The translations under genes were made by a program, and so were the position numbers. Below the pieces are notes generated by a model. It had not been told where the DNA came from and did no database searches. It saw nothing but the letters and a program-made list of their open reading frames with translations. Below are positions 43,118 to 50,314 of a DNA stretch of 50,314 nt, one piece after another. How positions within the stretch are numbered: position 1 is the first letter of the stretch; every line of letters begins with the position of its first letter. The stretch spans positions 1 to 50,314 of the forward strand of contig PLKG01000129.1 in NCBI GenBank assembly GCA_003140595.1. The letters run 5' to 3'. This DNA is from Acidimicrobiaceae bacterium. Its GTDB lineage: Bacteria > Actinomycetota > Acidimicrobiia > Acidimicrobiales > Bog-793.

Positions 43118-44095
43118 ATGCCCGCTGTGGAGGTCGATCGCCTGGTAGTTCGTTACGGGAACCTCGTCGCGGTCGACGGCCTCAGCTTTGACGCAGACCC
43201 CGGCGAGGTAGTAGCTCTGCTCGGCCCCAACGGAGCCGGCAAGACGACGACAGTTGAGACGCTGGAAGGCTTCCGCCGGGCCGACGGCGGGAGCGTGCGG
43301 GTCCTCGACCTCGACCCCTGGTCCGATCACACCAGACTCACGGCTCGAGTCGGCGTCCTCCTGCAACGAGGCGGCATCTATCCGATCATGAACACAGAAC
43401 GGGCAGTCCGACTCTTCGCGGCATATTACGAGAACCCTCTGCCTGCCGACGAGCTGATCGATCTCGTCGGGCTTCGCTCTGTCGCGCGGACGCCGTACAA
43501 ACGTCTCTCGGGCGGAGAGCAGCAGCGCCTCGCTCTCGCGCTGGCGATCATCGGAAGGCCCCGCGTGGTCTTCTTGGACGAGCCGACCGCTGGAGTCGAC
43601 CCGGCAGGTCGTATAGCGGTGCGTAACATCGTCGCCGGCCTACGGAACGACGGGGTGTGCGTCATCATCACGAGTCACGAACTCGACGAGGTGCAGCGCT
43701 TGGCCGACAGGGTCGTCATCATCGACCACGGCCGGGTCGTCGCAGCGGGCCGACAGGGAGAGATCCAAGGCGGGTCGGAGGAACTTCGATTCGCTGCCCA
43801 ACCGGGACTCGAAACCGGTGAGCTCTCCGTCCGACTCGGAACTCACGTCAGCGAAGGACCGCCCGGCGAGTACCTAATCCCGGTGCCCCCCGTTCCTGCG
43901 CTGGTGGCCGAACTTACCGCGTGGCTCGCTGAGCACGATCTGCAGCTTGGTGACCTTCGGGCCGGCCGCCAGCGGCTCGAAGACGTCTTTCTCCGTTTGA
44001 CGGCGCCCGTCGTCGACGAGCCGACAGATGAAGTCTCGGCTCTCGCGCCATCGTCCTCCAAGCAGCAGGGCCGCGGCGGCACGGCGCGGAGATGA
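43118..44095 (+). CDS. ABC transporter ATP-binding protein
   Basis: The 325-residue motor subunit of an ABC-2-type exporter. Walker A is LLGPNGAGKTTTVETLEGF, the signature is KRLSGGEQQRLALALAI, Walker B is VVFLDEPTAGVD, and the switch His is in ITSHELDEVQ. A C-terminal extension of about 95 residues after the nucleotide-binding domain resembles the DUF4162-like region of drug exporters. The stop overlaps the permease ATG as ATGA. In Mycobacterium an ABC pair also sits beside ctaA and ctaB, so a role in heme or oxidase assembly has been considered; substrate cannot be read here. Confidence 0.93.
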   Translation: MPAVEVDRLVVRYGNLVAVDGLSFDADPGEVVALLGPNGAGKTTTVETLEGFRRADGGSVRVLDLDPWSDHTRLTARVGVLLQRGGIYPIMNTERAVRLFAAYYENPLPADELIDLVGLRSVARTPYKRLSGGEQQRLALALAIIGRPRVVFLDEPTAGVDPAGRIAVRNIVAGLRNDGVCVIITSHELDEVQRLADRVVIIDHGRVVAAGRQGEIQGGSEELRFAAQPGLETGELSVRLGTHVSEGPPGEYLIPVPPVPALVAELTAWLAEHDLQLGDLRAGRQRLEDVFLRLTAPVVDEPTDEVSALAPSSSKQQGRGGTARR

Positions 44096-44814
44096 AACAT
44101 CGAGCACTCCGTGCGCAGGTCGGTGCCGAGACCCGCATGACGCTTCAGCGTGGCGAGACGCTGCTCGTCACACTCGGAATCCCGGTCGTGCTCCTCATCT
44201 TCTTCACGCTGGTGCCCGTCCTGCCGACTGGCACTCGACATCGTGTCGACTTCCTTGCCCCCGGGATTCTCGCGCTCGCCGTCATGTCCACGGCGATGGT
44301 GAGTCTCGGGATCGCGACCGCCTTCGAACGCAGCTACGGAGTCCTGAAGCGGCTCGGTGCCACACCCCTCGGCCGGCCCGTGCTGCTCACAGCCAAGATC
44401 GTCTCGGTCATCCTCGTCGAGATCACTCAGGTCGTGGTTCTCGTAGGCGTCGCACTAGCTCTCGGCTGGCGGCCGCACGCATCTGCTGGGCTTGCCGTCA
44501 TAGCGGTTCTGCTGGCAACTGTGGCGTTCGCCGGCGTCGGGCTCGCGATGGCCGGCGCACTCAGGGCCGAGGTGACGCTCGCGGTCGCCAACGGCGTCTA
44601 CGTGATACTGCTGCTCATAGGAGGGGTCATCTTCCCCCTGCATGAGCTTGGGGGTCTAGCCCGCTTCGCCCGCCTGCTCCCGACTGCAGCCCTGTCGGAC
44701 GCGCTGCACGCAACTCTCGGATCCGGCTCGAACGCAACCGAAGGCTGGGTGGTGCTCGCACTCTGGGCGGTTGCAGCGCCTGTGGTGGCCGCCGTCACCT
44801 TCAAATGGGAGTAG
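44092..44814 (+). CDS. ABC-2 type transporter permease
   Basis: A 240-residue membrane partner of the ATPase just upstream, coupled by ATGA. It has six transmembrane helices: VTLGIPVVLLIFFTLVPVLP, FLAPGILALAVMSTAMVSLG, IVSVILVEITQVVVLVGVAL and others. The Glu-Arg-x-x-G coupling segment ATAFERSYGVLKRLGATPL contacts the ATPase. These features place it in the ABC-2 exporter class. It converges on ctaB with a 24-base gap. Confidence 0.9.
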   Translation: MKHRALRAQVGAETRMTLQRGETLLVTLGIPVVLLIFFTLVPVLPTGTRHRVDFLAPGILALAVMSTAMVSLGIATAFERSYGVLKRLGATPLGRPVLLTAKIVSVILVEITQVVVLVGVALALGWRPHASAGLAVIAVLLATVAFAGVGLAMAGALRAEVTLAVANGVYVILLLIGGVIFPLHELGGLARFARLLPTAALSDALHATLGSGSNATEGWVVLALWAVAAPVVAAVTFKWE

Positions 44815-44838
44815 GGGCGCGAGCACCGTACAGCCAGG

Positions 44839-45750
44839 TCAACGGTAACGGACGATCACGTCGACAGCCATCGCCACGAAGACAACGGTGATGTAGGTGA
44901 TCGAGTACCCGAACAACCGCATGGCGCTCCGCTGTGATCCCTTCTCGCGACGCAAGCGCAGTGCGTCTGCCAGGTAAAGGCCGCCAGCAAGAGTGGCCGC
45001 AGCCCAATAGATCCACCCTGTGTGGTCGACGACGCCGAACACGAACGAAGTGGCGACCAACGCCAGCGAGTACAGGATGATCTCGCGCGCCACCCGTTCG
45101 AAAGGCACGACCACCGGCAACATGGGAACGTTCGCCGCCTTGTAGTCATCCCGATAGCGCACCGCGAGTGCCCAGAAGTGTGACGGCGTCCAGATCACGA
45201 TCATCGCGAACAACACAATCGCGGGCCAGGCGAGACGGTCGGTGACCGCCGTCCAGCCGACGAGCACCGGGACTGCCCCCGCGGCGCCGCCGATGACGAT
45301 GTTCTGCGTCGAACGACGCTTCAAGCCAACCGAATAGACGAAGACGTAGAAGAGAGCCGCTGCGAGGGCGAGAAAGGCCGAGAAGAGATTGACGGCCCGC
45401 CAGAGCAGAAGGAACGCAGCAACTTCGAGGACGATCGAGAAGACGACCGCAGCGGTCGGAGTGACCGCTCCGGTAACAATCGGCCGGTGCCGGGTGCGAT
45501 GCATCACGGCGTCGATGTCGCGGTCGACGAACATGTTCGCCGCGTTGGCGCCCCCAGCCGAAAGCGCACCGCCGACGAGCGTCGCGACCATCAGCCACAA
45601 CCGCGGAACACCCTTCGCTGCCACGACCATCGTCGGGAGCGTCGTGACAAGCAACAGCTCGATGATCCGAGGCTTTGTGAGCGCAACATAGGCTCGGAGC
45701 CTGAAGCTGGTTGTGCGGCGCGGCACCAGAGCGGTCGTGACCTGCGCCAT
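44839..45750 (-). CDS. ctaB: protoheme IX farnesyltransferase (heme O synthase)
   Basis: Attaches a farnesyl chain to protoheme to give heme O, the precursor of the heme A used by the ctaD oxidase. The 303-residue membrane protein is a UbiA-family prenyltransferase with about nine helices. The first Asp-rich motif is NMFVDRDIDAVMHRTRHRPI and the second region is DYKAANVPMLPVV; YVALTKPRIIELLLVTTLP is the typical opening. The ATG at 45750 has TATACT 6 bases upstream. It is divergent from ctaA. Confidence 0.96.
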   Translation of the reverse strand: MAQVTTALVPRRTTSFRLRAYVALTKPRIIELLLVTTLPTMVVAAKGVPRLWLMVATLVGGALSAGGANAANMFVDRDIDAVMHRTRHRPIVTGAVTPTAAVVFSIVLEVAAFLLLWRAVNLFSAFLALAAALFYVFVYSVGLKRRSTQNIVIGGAAGAVPVLVGWTAVTDRLAWPAIVLFAMIVIWTPSHFWALAVRYRDDYKAANVPMLPVVVPFERVAREIILYSLALVATSFVFGVVDHTGWIYWAAATLAGGLYLADALRLRREKGSQRSAMRLFGYSITYITVVFVAMAVDVIVRYR

Positions 45751-45756
45751 CTCGCA

Positions 45757-45762
45757 AGTATA
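45757..45762 (-). promoter_or_regulatory. candidate leaderless -10 of ctaB
   Basis: TATACT on the minus strand is 6 bases before the ATG at 45750, close to the sigma-70 consensus, with no ribosome site. Confidence 0.5.
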
Positions 45763-45830
45763 GAAGTGGCCTCGATCGACCCAACCGCGGCAAGACCGTG
45801 GCACGGCGGTACAGAATGGTGGCTTGAGCC

Positions 45831-46790
45831 GTGCAGGCATACGATCCGAAGGCGGTGCACCTGCCCCGTTTCTCGCCCGCCACCGTACGCAAGGTGGCCC
45901 TGGCATCGGTGATCTGTTATGCGCTCCTGGTCGTGAGCGGGGGGGCGGTGCGACTAACGGGGTCCGGACTCGGTTGCCCGGACTGGCCCTCCTGTTTCCA
46001 ACACCACCTGACCGCCGTGTCCTCGTTCCATCCGATCGTGGAGTTCGCCAACCGGCTCGTGAGCGTGGCGGTCACATTGGTCTCTCTGGCTGCCCTCGTA
46101 GTTGCGGCGCTACGAACCCCGGCTCGCCGCGACCTCACACTGCTCGCAGCGGGGTTGGCCGCTGGGATCGCAGCTCAGATCGTGCTCGGCGGACTCGTCG
46201 TGCTCTTCAAGCTCAATCCCTATCTCGTCGCTCTCCACTTCGTGCTGACGATTGTCATCCTCGCCAACGCGATCGTGCTCTACCACCTGTCCGGCAGCCA
46301 TGCGACCCGTGCACAGCCCGTCGTCGGGAGAGATCTCGTCCTTCTGGCGCGGTTGCAGCTGAGTACCCTCACGCTGCTCACGATCATCGGCACTGTTGTC
46401 ACCGGTGCCGGCCCTCATGCGGGTGGCGCCGGCGCCAAGCGGATAGCGGTCGCGTTTCGGGACATCGCCGAGGTGCACTCCACCGTGGCGCTCTTCCTCA
46501 TAGGTTTGACTCTCGCGTCGCAATTCGCCTTCCACCACGCGGATGCCCCGCAGGTCGTGCTACGCCGCGGACGCCTGTTCCTCGAGGTGATGGCGCTTCA
46601 AGGAGCGCTCGGCTATCTGCAATATTTCCTGCACGACGCTACGTTGGTCGTGGAATTTCACCTGGCAGGCGCGACGGCACTTTGGATCACCGGGATCGGT
46701 TTCTTTCTCTCGTTGTATCGGCACCCTGCCCAAGCGATCGTCAATGCTCCCCCGAGCGGCCACGCTGATGCTTTCGCGCTCGGCACGTGA
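45831..46790 (+). CDS. ctaA: heme A synthase (COX15/CtaA family)
   Basis: Oxidises heme O to heme A. The 319-residue membrane protein has eight helices in two repeated four-helix bundles. The heme His ligands are in [13 protein letters not shown] and [10 protein letters not shown] (first half) and in [12 protein letters not shown] and [10 protein letters not shown] (second half). The first outer loop has the Cys pair [11 protein letters not shown] seen in Bacillus-type CtaA. GTG 45831 is the start. It is divergent from ctaB across 80 bases and lies 7 bases before clpS. Confidence 0.95.
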   Translation: MQAYDPKAVHLPRFSPATVRKVALASVICYALLVVSGGAVRLTGSGLGCPDWPSCFQHHLTAVSSFHPIVEFANRLVSVAVTLVSLAALVVAALRTPARRDLTLLAAGLAAGIAAQIVLGGLVVLFKLNPYLVALHFVLTIVILANAIVLYHLSGSHATRAQPVVGRDLVLLARLQLSTLTLLTIIGTVVTGAGPHAGGAGAKRIAVAFRDIAEVHSTVALFLIGLTLASQFAFHHADAPQVVLRRGRLFLEVMALQGALGYLQYFLHDATLVVEFHLAGATALWITGIGFFLSLYRHPAQAIVNAPPSGHADAFALGT

Positions 46791-46797
46791 ACGGGCC

Positions 46798-47109
46798 ATG
46801 AGCGCGATCGCAATGGGATCGACCGCAGTACCGGCAGAAGTCGTGCGTCCACAGACGCACGAGGTTGCCGTGCCGGAGCTGCCCTGGCTGGTGATCGTGT
46901 GGAACGATCCGATCAACCTCATGACGTACGTGACTTACGTCTTCCAAAAGCTGTTCGGCTACTCGCGGGAGAAGGCTCACAAGCTCATGCTCGACGTGCA
47001 TCACAAGGGACGCGCCGTCGTATCCAGCGGACCGAAAGAACGGGCAGAGCTCGACGTCGCTCGGCTGCACCAACACGGGCTCTGGGCGACGATGGAGCAC
47101 GGCCGATGA
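46798..47109 (+). CDS. clpS: ATP-dependent Clp protease adaptor ClpS
   Basis: A 103-residue adaptor that hands N-end-rule substrates to ClpAP/ClpCP. The core has [22 protein letters not shown] (the substrate-binding NDP motif), [20 protein letters not shown] and the [20 protein letters not shown] tail. The N-terminal 30 residues are flexible as usual. The ATG at 46798 is preferred; an upstream in-frame extension overlaps ctaA. The stop overlaps the next ATG as ATGA. The clpS-DUF2017 order is that of Mycobacterium tuberculosis. Confidence 0.95.
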   Translation: MSAIAMGSTAVPAEVVRPQTHEVAVPELPWLVIVWNDPINLMTYVTYVFQKLFGYSREKAHKLMLDVHHKGRAVVSSGPKERAELDVARLHQHGLWATMEHGR

Positions 47110-47696
47110 GCTTGCTACGCCGGATCCGCCCGTCGAAGAACGGAGGTTACGAAGTACACCTGGCCTCCGAAGAACGTTCGCTGCTCTCGGTTCTGCCCGC
47201 TCACCTCGTCTCCCTACTCGACAATGTCGGCGAAACGCCACAGGACGAGCTACCTGATGCTCTGCAGCGGCTGCTTCCTCCCGCGTACACGACCGACCCC
47301 GACGCCGAGCGCGCCTACGTCTCGATGACTCGTGAGGATCTCGTCGAGCACCACCGTGAGTCGCTCGAGACGATGTCGGTCACGGCGAAGGCGACGTGGC
47401 TCAACGATGAGCAGCTCGCCGCGTGGCTCGCCGCGCTGAACGACCTGCGACTAGCCCTCGGGTCGATGCTCGGGGTCACCGAGGAGGAGACCGAACCCCC
47501 GATGGGCGATGCAGAGCAGGCCGAGTGGATCGCGTATCAGTACCTTGGTGCCCTCCAAAGTGAGCTCGTCGACATTCTCGAGCGCGTCCTGCCCGACGCG
47601 GTTCCCGGCGCGGACGATCTTGTCCCAGACGACTATTGGGGCGACCCGGTGGGTGGCCTGCGCTGGGACGGGACACCACAACCGAGGGATCCGTGA
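47106..47696 (+). CDS. DUF2017-family protein (AosR-like), no cysteine
   Basis: A 196-residue cytosolic protein of the DUF2017 family. The M. tuberculosis member (Rv1332, AosR) is a redox-responsive regulator that uses a disulfide, and it also sits after clpS. The family core shows here in [40 protein letters not shown] and [19 protein letters not shown]. This protein contains no Cys at all, so the disulfide mechanism cannot apply. It is coupled to clpS through ATGA and to the next gene through GTGA. DNA binding is not evident from the sequence. Confidence 0.9.
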   Translation: MSLLRRIRPSKNGGYEVHLASEERSLLSVLPAHLVSLLDNVGETPQDELPDALQRLLPPAYTTDPDAERAYVSMTREDLVEHHRESLETMSVTAKATWLNDEQLAAWLAALNDLRLALGSMLGVTEEETEPPMGDAEQAEWIAYQYLGALQSELVDILERVLPDAVPGADDLVPDDYWGDPVGGLRWDGTPQPRDP

Positions 47697-49048
47697 GCAC
47701 AGGTCCTGCGGTGCCCCGTCTGCTCGCGATCATGGGCTCGGGCGAAACAGCTCCGACGATGGTGAAGGTCCATCGTCGGCTGCTCGAGAGGTTGGGTCCC
47801 CCGCCAGTGCCTGCAGTACTCCTCGACACCCCGTTCGGCTTCCAGGAGAACGCGAGAGAGATCGCTGGACGCGCCGTCACCTATTTCCGCGAAAGTCTTC
47901 ACGCAGCTATCGCCGTCACTGGGCTAGCGCCCGGAGCAGTGGGCGGCAATGGAGCCGGCGAGCAGGCTGAGTTCGCCAACGAGCGGCTTGTGACCGCAGT
48001 GCGGAACTCACGCTACGTCTTCGCAGGACCGGGAAGCCCCAGCTACGCGTTGAGGAAGTGGCGGGAGACGGTCGTTCCGGGCCTGCTCGCCGAAAAGCTG
48101 GTGCACGGCGGCTGTGTGGTGTTCGCAAGCGCCGCGGCGCTGACACTCGGCATTGCGACGGTGCCCGTTTACGAAATCTACAAGTGCGGCGAAGATCCAC
48201 ACTGGCTCGAGGGACTCGACGTCACGTCGGTGGCGGGGATTCGAGCGGCAGTCATCCCCCACTACGACAACAACGAGGGCGGGACTCACGACACCCGCTT
48301 CTGCTATCTGGGTGAGCGGCGCCTTTCCGTCATGGAGAGAAACCTCCCCGACGGAGCCTTCGTGCTCGGGGTCGACGAGCACACAGCCTGCATTTTCGAT
48401 CTTGACGCCGGTACTGCGATAGTAGAAGGACGCGGTGTCGTAACCGTGCGCGCCGCCGGCCGCTCCGCGACCATGCCCAATGGCGAGGTGTTCCCCACCG
48501 CACGGATACTCGAGACCGCCGATGCACTCGCATGCGGAAGTGTGAACAGGACGGCAGGCGAACAAGCAGAAGACCTGATACGCGACGACGCTCCGTCGAC
48601 AAACGCCGGCGGGCTACCGAGCACGTCGCCGCTCGTCGATCTCGTGCGCGAGCGCGAGGCTGATTTTGCGGCGGCAGTCGCCTCCCGAGACATGGCACTC
48701 GCCGCGGGTACCCTGCTCGATCTGGAGCGAGATATCACGGAATGGTCGACGGACATCCCCGGCGGAGACGAGCTCGACCGGGCCCACGCCAGTCTCCGTT
48801 CGCTCATCTTGGAGCTCGGCCGACTGGCCGAGGCGGGAACTCGCGACCCGCGGGAAGCAGTTGGGCCATTGGTCGAGGCTCTCTTGGAGCTCCGCAACGC
48901 GGCGAGAAGGGACCGACGCTTCGCCGACGCCGACTTCGTGCGGGACCGCCTCGCTGAGTCCGGGATCGAAGTGCGCGATACTCCCGAAAGCAGTGAGTGG
49001 CTACTTGCAGGCGAAGGCACCGCCGGAACGGAGGCCGGCGCCTGGTAA
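47693..49048 (+). CDS. S51-peptidase-like domain fused to a CysRS-type helical domain
   Basis: A 451-residue fusion. The N-terminal part (about 1-290) resembles the class-I glutamine-amidotransferase-like peptidase S51 / cyanophycinase fold: LAIMGSGETAPTM, VFAGPGSPSYALRKW, a nucleophile-elbow-like VFASAAALTLG with Ser, IPHYDNNEGGTHDTRF and VLGVDEHTACIFD. The C-terminal part (about 314-445) matches the DALR-type helical domain of cysteinyl-tRNA synthetase, best at LLELRNAARRDRRFADADFV and IEVRDTPESSEW. No CysRS catalytic HIGH or KMSKS domain is present. GTG 47693 overlaps the DUF2017 stop. tRNA-Glu follows 39 bases after the stop. Function unknown. Confidence 0.85.
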   Translation: MSTGPAVPRLLAIMGSGETAPTMVKVHRRLLERLGPPPVPAVLLDTPFGFQENAREIAGRAVTYFRESLHAAIAVTGLAPGAVGGNGAGEQAEFANERLVTAVRNSRYVFAGPGSPSYALRKWRETVVPGLLAEKLVHGGCVVFASAAALTLGIATVPVYEIYKCGEDPHWLEGLDVTSVAGIRAAVIPHYDNNEGGTHDTRFCYLGERRLSVMERNLPDGAFVLGVDEHTACIFDLDAGTAIVEGRGVVTVRAAGRSATMPNGEVFPTARILETADALACGSVNRTAGEQAEDLIRDDAPSTNAGGLPSTSPLVDLVREREADFAAAVASRDMALAAGTLLDLERDITEWSTDIPGGDELDRAHASLRSLILELGRLAEAGTRDPREAVGPLVEALLELRNAARRDRRFADADFVRDRLAESGIEVRDTPESSEWLLAGEGTAGTEAGAW

Positions 49049-49087
49049 TTTTGCAGTTTCGCTTCGTCCCTTCCGTCTTCGGGTCGA

Positions 49088-49163
49088 GCCCCCATCGTCC
49101 AGCGGCCGAGGACATCGCCCTTTCAAGGCGGAAACACGGGTTCGAATCCCGTTGGGGGTGCCA
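49088..49163 (+). tRNA. tRNA-Glu(TTC)
   Basis: A full cloverleaf folds. The acceptor GCCCCCA pairs with TGGGGGT (one G-T). The anticodon stem TCGCC/GGCGG closes the loop CTTTCAA with anticodon TTC. The T arm is ACGGG/CCCGT with loop TTCGAAT. CCA is encoded at 49161-49163. It reads GAA and GAG codons. Its 3' end is a likely attachment site for the integrase to the right. Confidence 0.95.
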
Positions 49164-49620
49164 GTCATTTGACCAGCTAAACGGCACTTTTTTAGCCCCC
49201 GCTAGAGGTTGTTGAGCCGCACCGTGCGCGATTCGTGCGCGATTCGTGCGCGATCGGCCGCGAGCTCTGCGCCGCGGCGGCCTTGGCTATGAGGCTCGAA
49301 CGCGATTCACGCGGCGACAACGAGGCGCAGGCAGCGTCATACGCGGACGCAGGCCGAAGGTGCCCATTGCGCGTCTTCCCAGGTTCCATCCGAAAGATCG
49401 TCCGACAGGTGTCGCACCGATCTGTCGGCTGCCGCCTTCGAGACTTGGTCGCCACAGAGATGCAGCGCGACGCCGATGCCGATCTCGTCGTAGCCGGTCC
49501 TTCCGCCACGCCAGCAAGCTAACGGGATCGGCTCATCACTGCGAGGCAGTCTGCCGTCGCAGCAACCGCCTCCGATCGCTGGCGCTTGGGTGACTCACGC
49601 GGCAGCCGGCCGATGTGCGC
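49164..49620. other. 457-base region between tRNA-Glu and integrase
   Basis: No gene is supported. It holds a short hairpin GCTAAA...TTTAGC at 49176-49196 after the tRNA and a three-copy 11-base tandem repeat at 49224-49256. This is where the left attachment site of an integrated element would lie. Confidence 0.55.
49224..49256. repeat. three tandem copies of an 11-bp unit
   Basis: The unit GTGCGCGATTC occurs at 49224-49234 and 49235-49245, and again at 49246-49256 with a changed end. Such iterons beside an integrase and tRNA may be arm-type or excisionase binding sites. Confidence 0.75.
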
Positions 49621-50314
49621 TTACCGACTCCTTCTGGTCCTGCTGCGACTCGCGTTGAATCGCACGACTCTTCCCGTCGCTAATTCGGCGAGCGCATCGG
49701 CGATTGCTCGATCGCGGTCCTCGGTGGCGTGTTGATAGCGGAGGGCCGCCGTCGGACTTGCGTGACCACCGCGACGCATCAGTTCGGCGACCGAAGCACC
49801 GGAGGCCGCTGCCCACGTGAGCCCGGTATGGCGGAGGTCGTGGTAGTGCAGATCAGTCCGTCCGATCTTGCGACGGGCCCTTTGCCACACTCGATTGAGC
49901 GTGACGGGGATCATCGGTCCGCCGCTCTCGCTGGTGAACAGCCATGCTCTCGGCTGCGGTGCGACGTAACGCCCAAGATGATTCTGTAGCTCCGGCAGCA
50001 CATTGGCGGGCACCGTGAGCGAGCGAGCGCCCGCGCTCGTCTTCGGCGGACCGACGATCGTGGTTCCGTCCATCGGCTTCACGACCGACCGCTCGATTCG
50101 GATCGTCCCATGCATGAGGTCGACGTCGCGACGCTGCAACCCCAGGACTTCGCCGCGTCGCAACTGACACCACGCCGGCAAAAGGATGGCGAGCCGATAA
50201 CGATCCGGAACGACCTCGACTGCCGCTGCGAGTTCAGCGACGGTCGCCACCGGTCGCTCTACGGAGCGGGCCTGTCCGGCCCCGCGCACCTGGCAAGGGT
50301 CGTGAGCTGTTCCC
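49621..50314 (-). CDS. tyrosine-family site-specific integrase (N-terminal part missing)
   Basis: The catalytic domain of a phage-type integrase; the frame is open to base 50314, so the N-terminal SAM-like core-binding and arm-binding parts are beyond the window. Visible are NPC-like QVRGAGQARSVERP at the domain border, box I Arg in QLRRGEVLGL, HDLRHTGLTWA with the His-x-x-Arg pair, GGHAS and the Tyr nucleophile in LRYQHATEDRDR. All catalytic residues are present. It ends 458 bases from tRNA-Glu and points toward it, as for elements that integrate at tRNA 3' ends. The right part of the element is outside. Confidence 0.92.
   Translation of the reverse strand, partial: GTAHDPCQVRGAGQARSVERPVATVAELAAAVEVVPDRYRLAILLPAWCQLRRGEVLGLQRRDVDLMHGTIRIERSVVKPMDGTTIVGPPKTSAGARSLTVPANVLPELQNHLGRYVAPQPRAWLFTSESGGPMIPVTLNRVWQRARRKIGRTDLHYHDLRHTGLTWAAASGASVAELMRRGGHASPTAALRYQHATEDRDRAIADALAELATGRVVRFNASRSRTRRSR

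Noticed and set aside
49192-49593. Several overlapping small frames between tRNA-Glu and the integrase
   Set aside because: None has a ribosome site, recognisable excisionase or other domain; the frames overlap one another on both strands.

Overview
The window comes from a high-GC Gram-positive actinobacterium, most likely an uncultured Acidimicrobiia-like lineage. The evidence is a three-helix Rieske protein (QcrA), a membrane-bound diheme QcrC, a CtaF-type oxidase subunit IV, a ClpS-DUF2017 pair, a PhoU/SenX3/RegX3 locus, a DUF6112/SCO6880-type secretion cluster, dense coding, many GTG starts and many ATGA/GTGA gene overlaps. Species cannot be named from the sequence alone.

Region by region. 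1-903: a truncated ECF42-like sigma factor, translationally coupled to its DGPF/YCII partner. 904-1648: mostly empty. 1649-4686: pheA, divergent from a larB-larC pair for the nickel-pincer cofactor. 4667-8408: a Thr-rich membrane protein, a UDP-sulfoquinovose synthase and a PAP2-like protein whose active site has decayed. 8455-10411: tRNA-Thr and a SulP anion transporter. 10782-13622: a secreted repeat protein, with a small winged-helix gene divergent from it. 13828-17929: qcrB, qcrA, qcrC and ctaE (bc1 complex plus oxidase subunit III). 18019-23045: hemE-hemH-hemY-lnt in one coupled operon. 23086-24779: gtrA, tesB and a small membrane protein. 24776-27734: ctaF, ctaD and ctaC. 27915-30629: a membrane protein, tatA and a DHA2 exporter. 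30820-33033: a fused E1 2-oxoacid dehydrogenase.

33503-43039 is the most unusual region. phoU and senX3-regX3, a phosphate-control set, are separated by a compact five-gene type IV secretion cluster on the opposite strand (DUF6112 pilin-like, TrbL/VirB6, SCO6880, VirB4 ATPase, VirD4 coupling protein). No relaxase or integrase is visible there.

43118-46790 holds an ABC exporter, ctaB and ctaA. With the hem genes and the qcr/cta clusters, much of the aerobic terminal respiratory chain and its heme supply lies in about 33 kb. 46798-49048 is a coupled clpS-DUF2017 pair followed by a fusion of an S51-peptidase-like domain with a cysteinyl-tRNA-synthetase helical domain. tRNA-Glu follows, and the window ends inside a tyrosine integrase pointing at that tRNA, probably the edge of an integrated element.

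Many first-in-unit genes carry a TAnnnT hexamer 6-9 bases before the start codon, as expected for leaderless transcripts.
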